From the NCBI GenBank assembly GCA_002359495.1, contig DENB01000072.1:1937-37087 (forward strand): DNA of 35,151 bases, given 5' to 3'. Made by a program: the position numbers and the translations under genes. Positions 17,859 through 27,585 of the stretch are shown in pieces (positions within the stretch are counted from its first letter, which is position 1; each line of letters begins with the position of its first letter). This DNA is from Enterobacteriaceae bacterium UBA2655 (lineage in GTDB: Bacteria > Pseudomonadota > Gammaproteobacteria > Enterobacterales > Enterobacteriaceae). Under the pieces are notes generated by a model. It was not told the DNA's origin and ran no database searches. It saw only the letters and a program-made list of their open reading frames with translations.

Positions 17859-20010
17859 TCACGCAGACAGCGTCGGCGTCGCGCTGCCGATGTCGGCCGC
17901 AAACCAGATTTCCAGCGCCTGCTGCTGTCCGTTAACCTCCAGACTGACCGTCGAGGTTTCCGCTTTTTTGCTGATTAGCTCAAGCGTGAAGTTGCCCTGC
18001 GCGTCGGTGGTGATGCTGGTCGCGCCGCCCGCAAGCCGTACACTTTCCGCCAGCGTGACGCCAACCGTCATATCCGCGATCGGATTGCCGTTGGCGTCGA
18101 CCACACGGCCGACGATTTTATCGGGCGAACCGCCGTCGGCCCAGGCCCCGTTAGTCACAATCTTCAGGCTCTCTTTGTCAAAGCGCGCGGTCGCTTTGTC
18201 AGCGATAAAGTGAATTTTTACCGCTTTCTCTTCACCCTGCGCCGCCACGTTAATCGCCACTTCGGCCGCTTTGGTATGCACGATCTTCGCGCTCACCTTG
18301 CCCGCGCTGTCGCTTTTCTCCTGCGAGGCGGTAATCACCGCGCCGCTTTCGCTGGTGAAGGCCACCGGAATGCCGTTCAGCGGCTCGCCGACGGCGTTCA
18401 GGATCTGGACCTCGATTTCATTGCTGTCGCGGTTACTCGCGACGGCGTTATCTTTGAGGAGTTTAATCTCGCCCATCTGGGCGCGCGCAGGCAGAACCTC
18501 AACCAGCGTCTGCGCGCGTTTTGAGAAATTGCACTTCGCGTCGTAAGCCACCGCGCTGATGCTGTACTGATTCAGCAGCGCGGCGTCGCCGTAGCGGTAA
18601 GGCGGGAGCTTAACCCTTAAGGTCTCTTTGTCGCTGCCGAGCAGTTGCCCGCCGGCGGCGAGCAGCGCGTCGGCGTTCCAGACAACCTGCTTCACGCCAT
18701 ATTTAGCGCTGGTGCTGGCCGTCAGGGTCAGCGGCGAAGCCTTTCAGATGCGACGGCAGCGCAACCTTCACCAGCTCTTGCTTGCGGTAGTCCAGTACGA
18801 TGTTGTTGTTGCGTTCGACCAGGTCGTAGCGGCTGCCGATTAGAGAACGGCTCTGCTTCACGCGATCGCTGTCGAGATGGCTGGCCCAGGATTCGCCGAT
18901 GCGGTAGTTGAACTGCAGATTCACCTGATGATCGTTCATGCCGTCGCGTCCCTGGCGGTGCGAGGTGCTGAGCGTCAGCAGCGGAACCGGCGTATAGCTG
19001 ATGCCGGCGCCCAGCGCCCAAGGATTTTTCTGGCGCTTATCTTTGCCGAACAGCGCGACCTGCTCGCCCCGGTAGCTCTCATACATCAGACTGGCGCCCA
19101 GCTGCGGATAAACAGGCAGCCAGCTTTCGGCGCGCAGATCGAACCCGTTGGCTGGGCGTTCGTCATAATCGGCGAAATCGCGCGACTGATGCCAGTCGGT
19201 CAGGCGGAAATAGTAATTAGCAGAAAGTTTCAGATAGTCGATGCCGAACTCGCCGCCAACTCCTACCCGGCGGTTTTTGCCGGTCAGGTCGTTATCGAAA
19301 AAGGTATTGAAACCGTACATCCAGTCGGGGTTAAAAATGCGCGTTCCCAGATCGATATTGAGCGTGGTGCGATCGTCCGCGCGCCGCGCGCCGCCCTGCG
19401 CGAACAGCATTGCCGACGGGCTGTCATAAAAAGGATAAAGCACATCCGCCGCGCTGTTATTCAGATCGGAATTCTCGTTCAGGTTAAGGGCGACGCGCGC
19501 GGTGCCATACTGAGACAACCAGCTCTCCACCGAGCGGTTAGCTGCGCCGACGGCGGCGGACTTCGCCATATACGCCGCGGCTTTTTCGCTGTCCGGCTGG
19601 GCGGCTATCGTCGCCAGCGTTTGCATGTGATCGGTCCGGCGCGATTCCTGCTGCGACTCCGCCAACGTCAATTCAGGGCGCGCTTCAGGCACCAGCAGAG
19701 TATTGCCCGGTTTTAACGCGTTGAGCTGCGCGGCGCTATATTGTTTTTTATTCGCCTCGATCAGCGCCTGCGGCGTAACCGCAAACTTCTTCGCTACCGA
19801 ATTGAAATTTTCCCCTGAGCCCAGCTGATATTTTTTAGATAGCGTCGTCAGGGCGCTGGTATCGCTGTTAAAGCTGGCGTGCGCGACCTCGCTCCAGCTT
19901 CCCTGCAGTGGAAAAAATAATTGTAAGGAGAGGGTAAACCAACCCATTGCTTTTTTGCGAAGAGTAAGCGTCTCTTTTCGCTGACGCGAATGAACATCCT
20001 TTTTGCGCAC
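17859..20010 (-). pseudogene. LysM-containing inverse autotransporter (intimin/invasin-like), frameshifted
   Basis: The gene would encode an outer-membrane adhesin of about 715 residues, but two frames carry it: 20010-18703 (435 codons) and the continuation ending at 17859. The first part starts at a GTG after AAGGA. It has a basic extended signal peptide cleaved near AHA/SFN (45), a LysM domain at about 60-108 (peptidoglycan binding), and a 12-strand intimin-type barrel at about 160-430 (GFNTFFDNDLTG, NPWALGAGISYTPVPLLTLS, YDLVERNNNIVLDYRKQELV). The barrel is followed by the usual linker KVALPSHLKG. Removing one base within GGCTTCGCC near 18738 gives KGSPLTLTASTSAKYGVKQVVWN, joining smoothly to the Ig-like passenger domains (EVQILNAVGEPLNGIPVAFTSESGAV; GRVVDANGNPIADMTVGV). 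It is thus either a recent pseudogene or a sequencing error. The passenger is short and lacks a lectin cap. It occupies the place of yaaJ in E. coli. Confidence 0.85.
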
Positions 20011-20441
20011 GTTTTTTCCTTAAACGCTGGCTATCCTGAACAATCTGGCTCCCTGCAAATGGCGCGTCAAATAACGGCATAAATAGTCAGGGAAGCACTT
20101 CCCGGCTGCGATTCTAAGCGTGACGTCATGGCAGGCAACACCTCTAAAGAGGTAGAAAAAGGATCATATCAATTCATTTAATTATGCATTTCGAAAATAA
20201 TTATAATAACAAAAGTTATCGCGTTATATTTCACTCCCCAACATGGTTAATTCCAATACTTTATCAGAACAACCTTATTTAATCGCTAATTTAAAATCAA
20301 AAACAGATAAATAGTAATTTATTGCTAATGGAAATATGATATTAATTTTCTCTCTCTCCGCCAGTAAAGTTAAATATTAATAATGCGTTTCTTTCGCCGT
20401 TGCGTTAAAGTAAGCGCTGGTTTACGTTGCGGAAAATAATT
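20011..20441. other. AT-rich spacer between the adhesin gene and yaaA
   Basis: No gene is visible in these 431 bases. From about 20160 to 20390 the sequence is strikingly AT-rich compared with the GC-rich genes on both sides, the kind of DNA that H-NS often covers. A short palindrome GGGAAG-CA-CTTCCC lies at 20090-20103. A -35-like TTGACG on the minus strand near 20067 could serve the adhesin gene, but no good -10 follows. Promoters for yaaA must also lie here; I could not choose one. Confidence 0.6.
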
Positions 20442-21218
20442 ATGTTACTGCTGATCTCCCCGGCTAAAACGCTTGATTACGACAGCCCGCTGGCCACTCA
20501 GCGTTATACGCAGCCCGCGCTGGCGGAAAAGTCACAACAGCTGATCGACGTGGCGCGCGATCTCTCTCCGGCGCAGATCGCCTCGCTGATGCAGATCAGC
20601 GACAAGCTGGCGCATCTGAATGCCGAACGCTTTAACGACTGGCAGCTGCCCTTCACGCCGGAAAACGCCCGCCAGGCTATTCTGGCGTTCAAAGGCGACG
20701 TCTATACCGGCCTGCGGGCGGAAAGCTTCAGTGAAGAAGAGTTTGATTTCGCTCAGCAGCATCTGCGTATTCTTTCCGGCCTGTATGGCGTGCTGCGCCC
20801 GCTGGATCTGATGCGGCCTTACCGTCTGGAAATGGGCATTAAGCTGAACAACCCGGCAGGAAAAGATCTTTACGCCTTCTGGGGCGAGACGCTGACCGGG
20901 GTTCTGAACGCCGCGCTGGCGGAACAGGGCGACGATGTGCTGCTCAACCTGGCGTCGGACGAATATTTTAAATCCGTTAAGCCAAAAAAATTGCAGGGAC
21001 GCCTGATCAAACCGGTTTTCCTCGACGCGAAAAACGGCAAGTTCAAGGTGATCAGCTTCTATGCGAAAAAGGCGCGCGGATTGATGTGCCGCTACGTGAT
21101 TCAGAACCGCCTCAGCCAGCCGGAGCAGCTGAAGCAGTTCGATCTGGAAGGCTATTTTTATGACGCCGAGGCCAGCAGCGACAATGAACTGGTGTTCAAA
21201 CGCCACCAACAGCCATAA
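20442..21218 (+). CDS. yaaA: peroxide stress protein YaaA (DUF328/UPF0246)
   Basis: In E. coli YaaA limits free intracellular iron during hydrogen peroxide stress and is induced through OxyR; it is a DNA-binding fold protein. The 258-residue product equals the E. coli length. Conserved segments are [52 protein letters not shown] and [12 protein letters not shown] start at the ATG at 20442 (MLLLISPAK), with GGAA eight bases upstream; an in-frame TTG at 20427 adds five residues without homology. It is convergent with thrC, with a shared terminator region. Confidence 0.94.
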   Translation: MLLLISPAKTLDYDSPLATQRYTQPALAEKSQQLIDVARDLSPAQIASLMQISDKLAHLNAERFNDWQLPFTPENARQAILAFKGDVYTGLRAESFSEEEFDFAQQHLRILSGLYGVLRPLDLMRPYRLEMGIKLNNPAGKDLYAFWGETLTGVLNAALAEQGDDVLLNLASDEYFKSVKPKKLQGRLIKPVFLDAKNGKFKVISFYAKKARGLMCRYVIQNRLSQPEQLKQFDLEGYFYDAEASSDNELVFKRHQQP

Positions 21219-21225
21219 GGCTTAG

Positions 21226-21248
21226 CGCCCCTGTCGCCGGGGCGTTTT
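21226..21248 (+). terminator. yaaA terminator
   Basis: CGCCCC (21226-21231) pairs with GGGGCG (21239-21244) around TGTCGCC, followed by TTTTC. It lies just upstream of the convergent thrC stop and probably serves yaaA only, since no strong T run follows on the minus strand. Confidence 0.7.
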
Positions 21249-21250
21249 CT

Positions 21251-22537
21251 TCATTTCTGCAACAGGAATGCGCGCAGCGCGCCGAACTCCGCCGCCATTT
21301 TGTGCGACAGCAGCGGCATCTCGGCACGTTCGGCCAGCGCTTCCGGCAGCGGCAGCTTGCGCTCCAGAATTTCCTCTACGCTCTCCTTGAATTTCGCCGG
21401 ATGCGCCGTGCCGAGAAACAAACCATACTCCCCTTCCTGCAGCTGATCGCGCAGCAGACGGTAAGCGATGGCCGCATGCGGTTCGGAAATATAGCCTTTC
21501 TCCGCCAGCTCGCGCATGGTCGCTCTGGTGGTCTCGTCGGAAACGGCGCCGTAAGCGAGATCGGTTAAGCGCCAGGTTTTGCGACGGAACAGCTCTTCCA
21601 CGCGCGGCCAGTTGTTCGGCTGGCTGACGTCCATGGCGTTGGCGAGCGTGGCGACGGTGGCGTTCGGCTGCCATGCGCCGTTGCCGAGAAAGCGCGGCAC
21701 GGTATCGTTGGCGTTGGTGGCGGCGATAAAGCGTTTAATCGGCAGGCCCAGCGATTTCGCCAGCAGACCAGCGGTCAGATCGCCGAAGTTGCCGCTCGGC
21801 ACCGATACCACCAGCTGATTGCGTTTTTCCTGCGGCAGCTGCGCGACCGCTTCGAAGTAGTAGCAGATCTGCGCCAGCAGACGGCTGATGTTGATGGAGT
21901 TGGCGGAGTTCAGGCCGATCGCCTTTTTCAGCTCCTGGTCGTCAAACGCCTGTTTCACCAGCGCCTGGCAGGCGTCGAAGTCGCCGTCGACGGCGATGGT
22001 TTCGATATTGCCGCCCAGCGTACAGAAGAGTTTCTCCTGCAGCGGGCTGATTTTGCCCTGCGGATAGAGGATCACCACGCGCACGTTTTCCATGCCGTAG
22101 AACGCATGGGCGACCGCCGCGCCGGTGTCGCCGGAGGTGGCGGTTAAAATGGTGATCCGCTCGTCGGCGCCAGAGACATAGGAGAGCATCTGCGCCATAA
22201 AGCGGCCGCCGAAATCTTTGAACGCCAGCGTCGGGCCGTGGAACAGCTCCAGACAGGCGATATCCTCGCTCACTTTCTCCACCGGCGCCGGGAAGGTAAA
22301 GGCGGTTTCGACCCGCTGCGCCAGCTGATGCGCTGAAATCTCATCGCCGACGTAAGCGGAAAGGATCTTGCTGCTGCGGGTGACGAAATCCATCTCCATC
22401 ATCGCGTCGATATCGGTCAGTTCGAATTCCGGCAGCTCCAGCGGGAAGAACAGCCCTTGCTGTGAACCCAATCCCTGCTTTACCGCCTGGGCAAAGCTGA
22501 CCTGCTCGTTATGATCCTTAAGGTTGTAAAGTTTCAT
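21251..22537 (-). CDS. thrC: threonine synthase
   Basis: This PLP enzyme converts O-phosphohomoserine to threonine. It has 428 residues, as in E. coli. The PLP lysine is K107 in HGPTLAFKDFGG (100-111). ATSGDTGAAVAHAF binds the phosphate, and SVPSGNFGDLTAG is the second glycine-rich loop. It is the last gene of thrLABC and starts three bases after the thrB stop, so translation is probably coupled. It meets yaaA tail to tail. Confidence 0.97.
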   Translation of the reverse strand: MKLYNLKDHNEQVSFAQAVKQGLGSQQGLFFPLELPEFELTDIDAMMEMDFVTRSSKILSAYVGDEISAHQLAQRVETAFTFPAPVEKVSEDIACLELFHGPTLAFKDFGGRFMAQMLSYVSGADERITILTATSGDTGAAVAHAFYGMENVRVVILYPQGKISPLQEKLFCTLGGNIETIAVDGDFDACQALVKQAFDDQELKKAIGLNSANSINISRLLAQICYYFEAVAQLPQEKRNQLVVSVPSGNFGDLTAGLLAKSLGLPIKRFIAATNANDTVPRFLGNGAWQPNATVATLANAMDVSQPNNWPRVEELFRRKTWRLTDLAYGAVSDETTRATMRELAEKGYISEPHAAIAYRLLRDQLQEGEYGLFLGTAHPAKFKESVEEILERKLPLPEALAERAEMPLLSHKMAAEFGALRAFLLQK

Positions 22538-22540
22538 GCG

Positions 22541-23470
22541 TTATCCCAGTTTACGTGCGCCAGCCGTATCAAGACGGCAGATATGGACGAAGCCTTCATC
22601 GTTTTGCAGATAGTGCTGGCTGAGCCAGTCCGCCATCCGCTGTGCCGTTTCCATCTCATTGCAAACGGCGAAAAGGGTCGGGCCGGAGCCGGAAATGCCG
22701 CACGCCAGCGCGCCGATATCCTGCGCGGCCTGACGCGCGGCGGCGAAGCCCGGCAACAGTTTGGTGCGGTAAGGCTCGGCGATGACATCCTGCATCAGCT
22801 TCGCCGCCAGCAGCGGCTGACGCGTATGGCAGGCGTGAATAAAGCCCGACAGCAGGCGGCCATGCTTGATGCAATCCTCTTTGCAATACTGCGCCGGCAG
22901 AATGGCGCGCGCTTCGGCGGTGGAGACTTTGATCCCCGGATAGGCCATTACCCACAGCCAGTCGTCGAAGCCGGGCACCGCCTGGCTGATAATGCCGTTC
23001 TCCTCCAGCATCAGCTGCAGGCCGCCGAGAAAACAGGGCGCGACATTGTCGTAATGCACGCTGCCGGAGATGCGCCCTTCCAGCTCGCCCATCAGCGTCA
23101 GCAGCGCGGTATCGTTCAGCGGCTTGCCGCAGTATTCGTTCATCGCCATCAGCCCGGCGACCACCGAACAGGCGCTGGAGCCGAGGCCGGAACCGATCGG
23201 CATGTTTTTTTCCAGCGTCATCGCCACCGGCACCGTTTCGCCAATCGCCTCGCAGAAGCGCGCCCAGCACTGATAGACGATATTCTCCTGCGGGTTGCTC
23301 GGGAGTTTGCTCACGAAGCGCCCTTTATTCTGCAGCGAGAAAACGTCTGCGGCCTCTACCGAAACGCAATCGCCCAACAGCGCGCCATCCACCGGCGAAA
23401 CCGCCGCGCCCAGCACATCAAAGCCGACGCTGACGTTGCCTATCGAGGCCGGTGCATAAATTTTTACCAT
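22541..23470 (-). CDS. thrB: homoserine kinase
   Basis: This GHMP-family kinase phosphorylates homoserine. The 309-residue product begins [12 protein letters not shown], and the ATP-binding motif [12 protein letters not shown] lies at 91-102. The C-terminal [13 protein letters not shown] glycine motif is present. I use the ATG at 23470, two bases after the thrA stop, because homology starts there; an in-frame ATG seven codons upstream lies inside the end of thrA. Operon position between thrA and thrC is as in E. coli. Confidence 0.97.
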   Translation of the reverse strand: MVKIYAPASIGNVSVGFDVLGAAVSPVDGALLGDCVSVEAADVFSLQNKGRFVSKLPSNPQENIVYQCWARFCEAIGETVPVAMTLEKNMPIGSGLGSSACSVVAGLMAMNEYCGKPLNDTALLTLMGELEGRISGSVHYDNVAPCFLGGLQLMLEENGIISQAVPGFDDWLWVMAYPGIKVSTAEARAILPAQYCKEDCIKHGRLLSGFIHACHTRQPLLAAKLMQDVIAEPYRTKLLPGFAAARQAAQDIGALACGISGSGPTLFAVCNEMETAQRMADWLSQHYLQNDEGFVHICRLDTAGARKLG

Positions 23471-23472
23471 TG

Positions 23473-25935
23473 TTAAACTCCCAACTTCCACGACAGCGTA
23501 CGCAGCAGATCGGCGAAAACGCCCGCCGCGGTCACATCATTACCGGCGCCGTACCCGCGCAGCACCAGCGGAATCGGCTGATAGTATCGGCTGTAAAACG
23601 CCAGGGCGTTCTCGCCGTTTTTCACTTTAAACAGCGGATCGTTGCCGTCCACCGCGTCGATTTTGACTTTGCAGACGCCGCCCTCTTCGATGGCGCCGAC
23701 GAAGCGTAATACTTTACCCTCATCGCGCGCTTTGGCAACGCGCGCGGCGAAACTGTCGTCCAGCTCCGGCAGACGCTGCATAAAGGTCTCCACGTCCACG
23801 ATGTCGTTAAGGCTGGCGGGCAGCATCGGCTCGATCTCGATATCGCTCAGCTCCAGCTGGTGCCCCGCTTCGCGCGCCAGAATCAGCAGTTTTCGCGCCA
23901 CATCCATGCCGGAGAGATCGTCGCGCGGGTCCGGCTCAGTAAAGCCCATGTCGCGCGCCATTTTGGTCGCATCGGAGAGCGATACGCCTTCGTCCAGCTT
24001 GCCGAAAATAAAGGAGAGCGAGCCGGAGAGAATGCCGGAGAACTTAATCAGTTCATCGCCAGCGTTCAGCAGGTTTTGCAGGTTTTCGATCACCGGCAGG
24101 CCGGCGCCGACGTTGGTGTCGTACAGGAATTTACGGCGCGATTTCGCTGCGGCGGCGCGCATCTGCTGGTAATAATTCCACGACGAGGTGTTGGCTTTTT
24201 TATTCGGCGTGACCACATGGAAGCCGTCGGCGAGGAAATCGGCGTACTGATCGGCCACCGCCTGGCTGGAGGTACAGTCGACGATGACCGGATTAAGCAG
24301 ATGATACTCTTTCACCAGGCGGATCAGGCGGCCGAGGTTAAACGGCTCTTTCGCCTCGCTCAGCGACGCTTTCCAGTTATTGAGATCGATGCCGTGCACG
24401 TTAGTCAGCAGCGCGCGGGAGTTGGCGATGCCGCAGACGCGCAGATCGATATGCTTCTGTTTCAGCCACGCCTGCTGGCGATGCAGCTGATCCAGCAGCG
24501 CGCCGCCGACGCCGCCGACGCCGACCACAAACACCTCAATCACCTGATCGGTGGCGAACAGCATCTGATGCACCACGCGCACGCCGGTGGTGACGTCATC
24601 GTTATTTACCACCACCGAGATGGAGCGCTCCGACGAGCCCTGGGCAATGGCGACGATATTGATGTTGGCGCGCGCCAGCGCGGAGAAGAAGCGGGCAGAA
24701 ATGCCGCGCAGCGTGCGCATGCCGTCGCCGACCACCGAAATCACCGCCAGCGCCTCGATCACGTCGAGCGGATCGAGCAGGCCGTTTTTCAGCTCCAGAT
24801 AAAATTCCTCTTCCAGCACGCGGCGCGCGCGCGCCTGTTCGTTCTGCGGCACGCAGAAGCTGATGCTGTATTCAGAAGAGGATTGCGTAATCAGCACCAC
24901 CGAGATGCCGGCGCGCGACATAGCGGCGAACACCCGCGCCGCCATGCCCACCATGCCTTTCATCCCCGGCCCGGAGACGTTGAACATTGCCATATTGTTC
25001 AGGTTGGTGATGCCTTTTACCGGATTATCGTCATGCTCAACCTCGCCGCCGATCAGCGTGCCGGGCGCCTGCGGATTGTCGGTGTTTTTAATCAGGCAAG
25101 GGATTTGAAACTGCGCGATCGGGGCGATGGTGCGCGGATGCAGCACCTTGGCGCCGAAGTAGGAAAGCTCCATCGCCTCCTGATAGGACATTGACTTCAG
25201 CAGGCGCGCGTCGGGCACCTGACGCGGATCGCAGGTATACACGCCGTCGACATCAGTCCAGATTTCGCAGCAGTCGGCGCGTAGGCAGGCGGCCAGCACC
25301 GCGGCGGAGTAGTCGGAGCCGTTGCGGCCCAGCACCACCAGTTCGCCGCGCTCATTGCCGGCGGTAAAGCCCGCCATCAGGATCATATTCTCTTTGGGGA
25401 TCTGGCTGGCGGCGATGCGGCGCGTCGACTCACTGATATCCACGGTGGAATCCAGATAGTGTCCCACCGCCAGCAGCTTCTCCACCGGATCGATCACCGT
25501 GACGGCGTGGCCGCGCGCCTGCAACAGTGCTTCCATAATGGCGATAGAGAGCTTCTCGCCGCGACAGATAATCGCCGCATTGACGCTGTCCGGGCATTGG
25601 CCCAGCAGGCTGATGCCGTGCAGCACCTGTTTCAGCTGGGCGAACTCCAGATCCACCAGCGTTTTCAGACGGTCGAACTCAAATCCGTCCTGCGCATCGG
25701 CCAGCCCCTGCAGCAGCGCGGCGAAGATGCGCTCGGCGTCGCTGATATTCGGTGCCGCGTCCTGGCCGCTGATGGTTTTTTCAATCATCGCTACCAGATG
25801 ATTGGTGATTTTTGCGGGTGCAGAGAGCACGGTCGCGACCTGTCCCTGCTGCGCATTGCTTTCCAGTATGTCGGCGACGCGCATAAAGCGTTCCGCATTC
25901 GCCACCGAGGTCCCGCCGAATTTCAGCACTCGCAT
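23473..25935 (-). CDS. thrA: bifunctional aspartokinase I / homoserine dehydrogenase I
   Basis: ThrA catalyses the first and third steps from aspartate to threonine and is inhibited by threonine. It has 820 residues, identical to E. coli. The aspartokinase domain starts [17 protein letters not shown] (KFGGTS at 5-10). Two regulatory ACT domains cover about 315-390 and 396-462 ([37 protein letters not shown]). The homoserine dehydrogenase domain opens with [14 protein letters not shown] (468-481) and holds the [17 protein letters not shown] and [18 protein letters not shown] segments. AGGAGA precedes the ATG. Expression is set by the leader peptide and attenuator upstream. Confidence 0.98.
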   Translation of the reverse strand: MRVLKFGGTSVANAERFMRVADILESNAQQGQVATVLSAPAKITNHLVAMIEKTISGQDAAPNISDAERIFAALLQGLADAQDGFEFDRLKTLVDLEFAQLKQVLHGISLLGQCPDSVNAAIICRGEKLSIAIMEALLQARGHAVTVIDPVEKLLAVGHYLDSTVDISESTRRIAASQIPKENMILMAGFTAGNERGELVVLGRNGSDYSAAVLAACLRADCCEIWTDVDGVYTCDPRQVPDARLLKSMSYQEAMELSYFGAKVLHPRTIAPIAQFQIPCLIKNTDNPQAPGTLIGGEVEHDDNPVKGITNLNNMAMFNVSGPGMKGMVGMAARVFAAMSRAGISVVLITQSSSEYSISFCVPQNEQARARRVLEEEFYLELKNGLLDPLDVIEALAVISVVGDGMRTLRGISARFFSALARANINIVAIAQGSSERSISVVVNNDDVTTGVRVVHQMLFATDQVIEVFVVGVGGVGGALLDQLHRQQAWLKQKHIDLRVCGIANSRALLTNVHGIDLNNWKASLSEAKEPFNLGRLIRLVKEYHLLNPVIVDCTSSQAVADQYADFLADGFHVVTPNKKANTSSWNYYQQMRAAAAKSRRKFLYDTNVGAGLPVIENLQNLLNAGDELIKFSGILSGSLSFIFGKLDEGVSLSDATKMARDMGFTEPDPRDDLSGMDVARKLLILAREAGHQLELSDIEIEPMLPASLNDIVDVETFMQRLPELDDSFAARVAKARDEGKVLRFVGAIEEGGVCKVKIDAVDGNDPLFKVKNGENALAFYSRYYQPIPLVLRGYGAGNDVTAAGVFADLLRTLSWKLGV

Positions 25936-25962
25936 GTTTAAAGCTCTCCTGAATTTAAGCCG

Positions 25963-26000
25963 AAAAAAAAGCCCGCACTGTTCAGGTGCGGGCTTTTTTT
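25963..26000 (-). terminator. thr operon attenuator
   Basis: GCCCGCAC (25971-25978) and GTGCGGGC (25986-25993) pair perfectly. They are flanked by A8 and T7 runs that lengthen the stem, and a T run follows on the minus strand. The 5' arm on the minus strand, GCCCGCACC, is also perfectly complementary to GGTGCGGGC (26028-26020) at the end of the leader peptide gene. That supplies the competing antiterminator. Confidence 0.92.
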
Positions 26001-26016
26001 GTTTTTCCTGTATGCG

Positions 26017-26088
26017 TCAGCCCGCACCAAAACCTGTGGTAATGGTGGTGGTGGTAATAATAGTGATGTTCAGGCTGATGTTATGCAT
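26017..26088 (-). CDS. thrL: thr operon leader peptide
   Basis: A 23-codon reading frame begins ATG CAT AAC at 26088 and ends TGA at 26017. It encodes MHNISLNITIITTTTITTG followed by FGAG. Seven threonine and five isoleucine codons lie between residues 4 and 18. The E. coli leader [21 protein letters not shown] has the same design and the same GAG ending, but the N-terminal part differs. Ribosome stalling at Thr or Ile codons when charged tRNA is short would favour the antiterminator and allow thrABC transcription. The ribosome binding site is weak. Confidence 0.9.
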   Translation of the reverse strand: MHNISLNITIITTTTITTGFGAG

Positions 26089-26127
26089 TGCAATCTGTTC
26101 TGTCTGTGTCCATTTCTCTGCCTGTCA

Positions 26128-26156
26128 GAATTAAAGCAAAGCGCATGTTAAGTCAA
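26128..26156 (-). promoter_or_regulatory. thr operon promoter
   Basis: On the minus strand TTGACT (26156-26151) and TAATTC (26133-26128) are separated by 17 bases. The leader peptide starts about 33 bases after the predicted start of transcription. The -35 is one base from consensus. Confidence 0.75.
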
Positions 26157-26180
26157 CGAATTTGTCTGAAACGCGCTTTT

Positions 26181-26210
26181 CGGGCGCTGCGCACTGCTGC
26201 GCTGCGCCCG
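26181..26210. other. strong hairpin between yjtD and the thr promoter
   Basis: CGGGCGC (26181-26187) pairs with GCGCCCG (26204-26210). After a T-T mismatch, GCGCA (26189-26193) pairs with TGCGC (26198-26202) around CTGC. No T run follows on either strand. It may insulate the thr promoter from yjtD transcription or block RNA decay; this is inference. Confidence 0.5.
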
Positions 26211-26269
26211 CGTAATTCAGCAGCAATAGTTTGCTTAACCCGATTTTTCCCACATCAGGCGCTAGCATA

Positions 26270-26974
26270 TCAATTTTGGGCAGGATTTTTATCTATAAGA
26301 TTTTTTTCTATATCGTGCAGCAGGCGATGCAGCATGGCGCTGTCGCGCTGCTCCAGCAGGCCGATGCGCTGATTCAGCCAGTCCGCCATCTTCTCATCGT
26401 CGCTGACCGCCAGCCGCGCCAGCAGCTGATGAAAACGCAGGCGCAGCGCCTGCAATTGCTGGCCGTCCGCCTGCGCCGACGACGGCGCCGCAACCTGATT
26501 CAGCGAGGCCAGCTGGTAGCAGTAAACCATCACCGCCTGCCCGAGATTCAGCGAAGGGTAATCCTGGGCCATCGGAATGCCGGTCAGCAGATCCACCTGA
26601 GCCAACTCCTCATTGGTCAGGCCGCTATCTTCACGGCCGAAGACCAGGGCCAGGCGATTCACCCACTGACGTTTTTCCTGCAGGATGGTTTCGACCTGTT
26701 GCGGCGTGGCGTAGTAACGAAACTTCGCCCGGCTGCGCGCCGTACTGGCGACGGAGAAGTCGATATCGGCCAGCGCGTCGGCAAGGGTGTCATAGGCGCG
26801 AATGTTATCGAGGATCTCGCCGGCGCCATGCGCCACGCGCCGCGCGGCGGGCTCGCGCCATGCCTCGCTGGCGACGATGCGTAATTCACTGAAACCCATG
26901 GTTTTCATAGCGCGCGCGGCGGCGCCGATATTTTCCGGCCGGGCGGGCGAGACAAGAATAAGAGGAAAATGCAT
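26270..26974 (-). CDS. yjtD: SPOUT-family RNA methyltransferase YjtD (TrmJ-like)
   Basis: This 234-residue protein belongs to the SpoU/TrmH class of trefoil-knot RNA methyltransferases and is a paralogue of TrmJ. The motifs are PENIGAAARAMKTMGF (motif 1), LVFGREDSGLTNEEL (motif 2) and PSLNLGQAVMVYCYQL (motif 3). Its substrate in E. coli is not established. I use the ATG at 26974 (MHFPLILVSPAR), with GGAAG upstream; the frame is open for another 30 codons but those residues are not conserved. It lies directly upstream of thrL on the same strand, as in E. coli. Confidence 0.92.
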   Translation of the reverse strand: MHFPLILVSPARPENIGAAARAMKTMGFSELRIVASEAWREPAARRVAHGAGEILDNIRAYDTLADALADIDFSVASTARSRAKFRYYATPQQVETILQEKRQWVNRLALVFGREDSGLTNEELAQVDLLTGIPMAQDYPSLNLGQAVMVYCYQLASLNQVAAPSSAQADGQQLQALRLRFHQLLARLAVSDDEKMADWLNQRIGLLEQRDSAMLHRLLHDIEKNLIDKNPAQN

Positions 26975-27585
26975 GCTTCTTCCAACGGTTAAGGAACTGA
27001 CGCGCGCTATGGTGGCATGCGCCGCTGGGAAAAGACAGCGTGCGGCGCGAAGCGAGTTTGACAAGGCGGAAGAATAAGACTATCTGAAAAGGCATTTTCA
27101 CCCGTTTCTTATCATTAAGCGATTATTTATATCAATAAACGCAAATAAAATTCTATTTTTCAGACAATTAAATTTTTTTCTGACTTATATTTTACTTTGT
27201 TATTTATTGTTATTTAAATGTCGCGAAAAGGCTGCATTTTGTGAACTAAGCTGGCCTTCTGCGAGATGTTTTTCACAAAAGTGTTAACGTGCTACAATTG
27301 CAGTTGATATAAGTCAACGAAGCGTTGTTTTTATGCTTATCGGTTGTAGTTGGTGCTGTTAGGTGGCTGTTAATGCGGTTAGGATAAGCGCCATTCCGAA
27401 CATTACCGGGGCATACAGAATTCATCCTGACGGGCTGAGATCACACGGTAGTTGACGTTGATGGATGGTGTATCAATAACATAATTTCGTGCACGGGTTG
27501 CGAGCGGCAAGCCGCCCCGCGGAGTGAAAGCTCAACCGCTGTACGCCCTGTTTTCGATTTGTTGGCAAATTTTAGGTAGCGAAAT
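26975..27585. other. yjtD-arcA divergent region with long arcA leader
   Basis: This 611-bp region has no recognisable gene; the small yjjY of E. coli was not found. From about 27100 to 27230 it is AT-rich. It holds a possible arcA promoter (TTTTCA 27270-27275, 17 bases, TACAAT 27293-27298) and an FNR-type box (27304-27317). A roughly 240-270 base leader before arcA contains a GCGGC-AA-GCCGC hairpin near 27505. E. coli arcA also has several promoters spread over a long leader. Confidence 0.65.
27304..27317 (+). promoter_or_regulatory. FNR-type box upstream of arcA
   Basis: TTGATATAAGTCAA matches the FNR consensus TTGAT-N4-ATCAA with one change. In E. coli FNR raises arcA transcription under anaerobiosis from a site in this region. 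The box lies 269 bases before the arcA start, just after a candidate -10 (TACAAT), so it may activate a more downstream start. Confidence 0.6.

Noticed and set aside
17859..18695. Treating the passenger frame of the adhesin as a separate gene starting MKQVVW
   Set aside because: Homologous sequence continues upstream of that GTG in the same frame and joins the barrel after one base is removed, so this is a broken gene and not two genes.
23860..25194. Long plus-strand reading frame (444 codons) opposite thrA
   Set aside because: It is antisense to an intact, highly conserved gene. Its composition is rich in Arg, His and Gln as expected for a shadow of a GC-rich frame, and it resembles no family I know.
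27458..27476. Second FNR-like repeat TTGAT...ATCAA before arcA
   Set aside because: The half-sites are nine bases apart, whereas FNR needs four.
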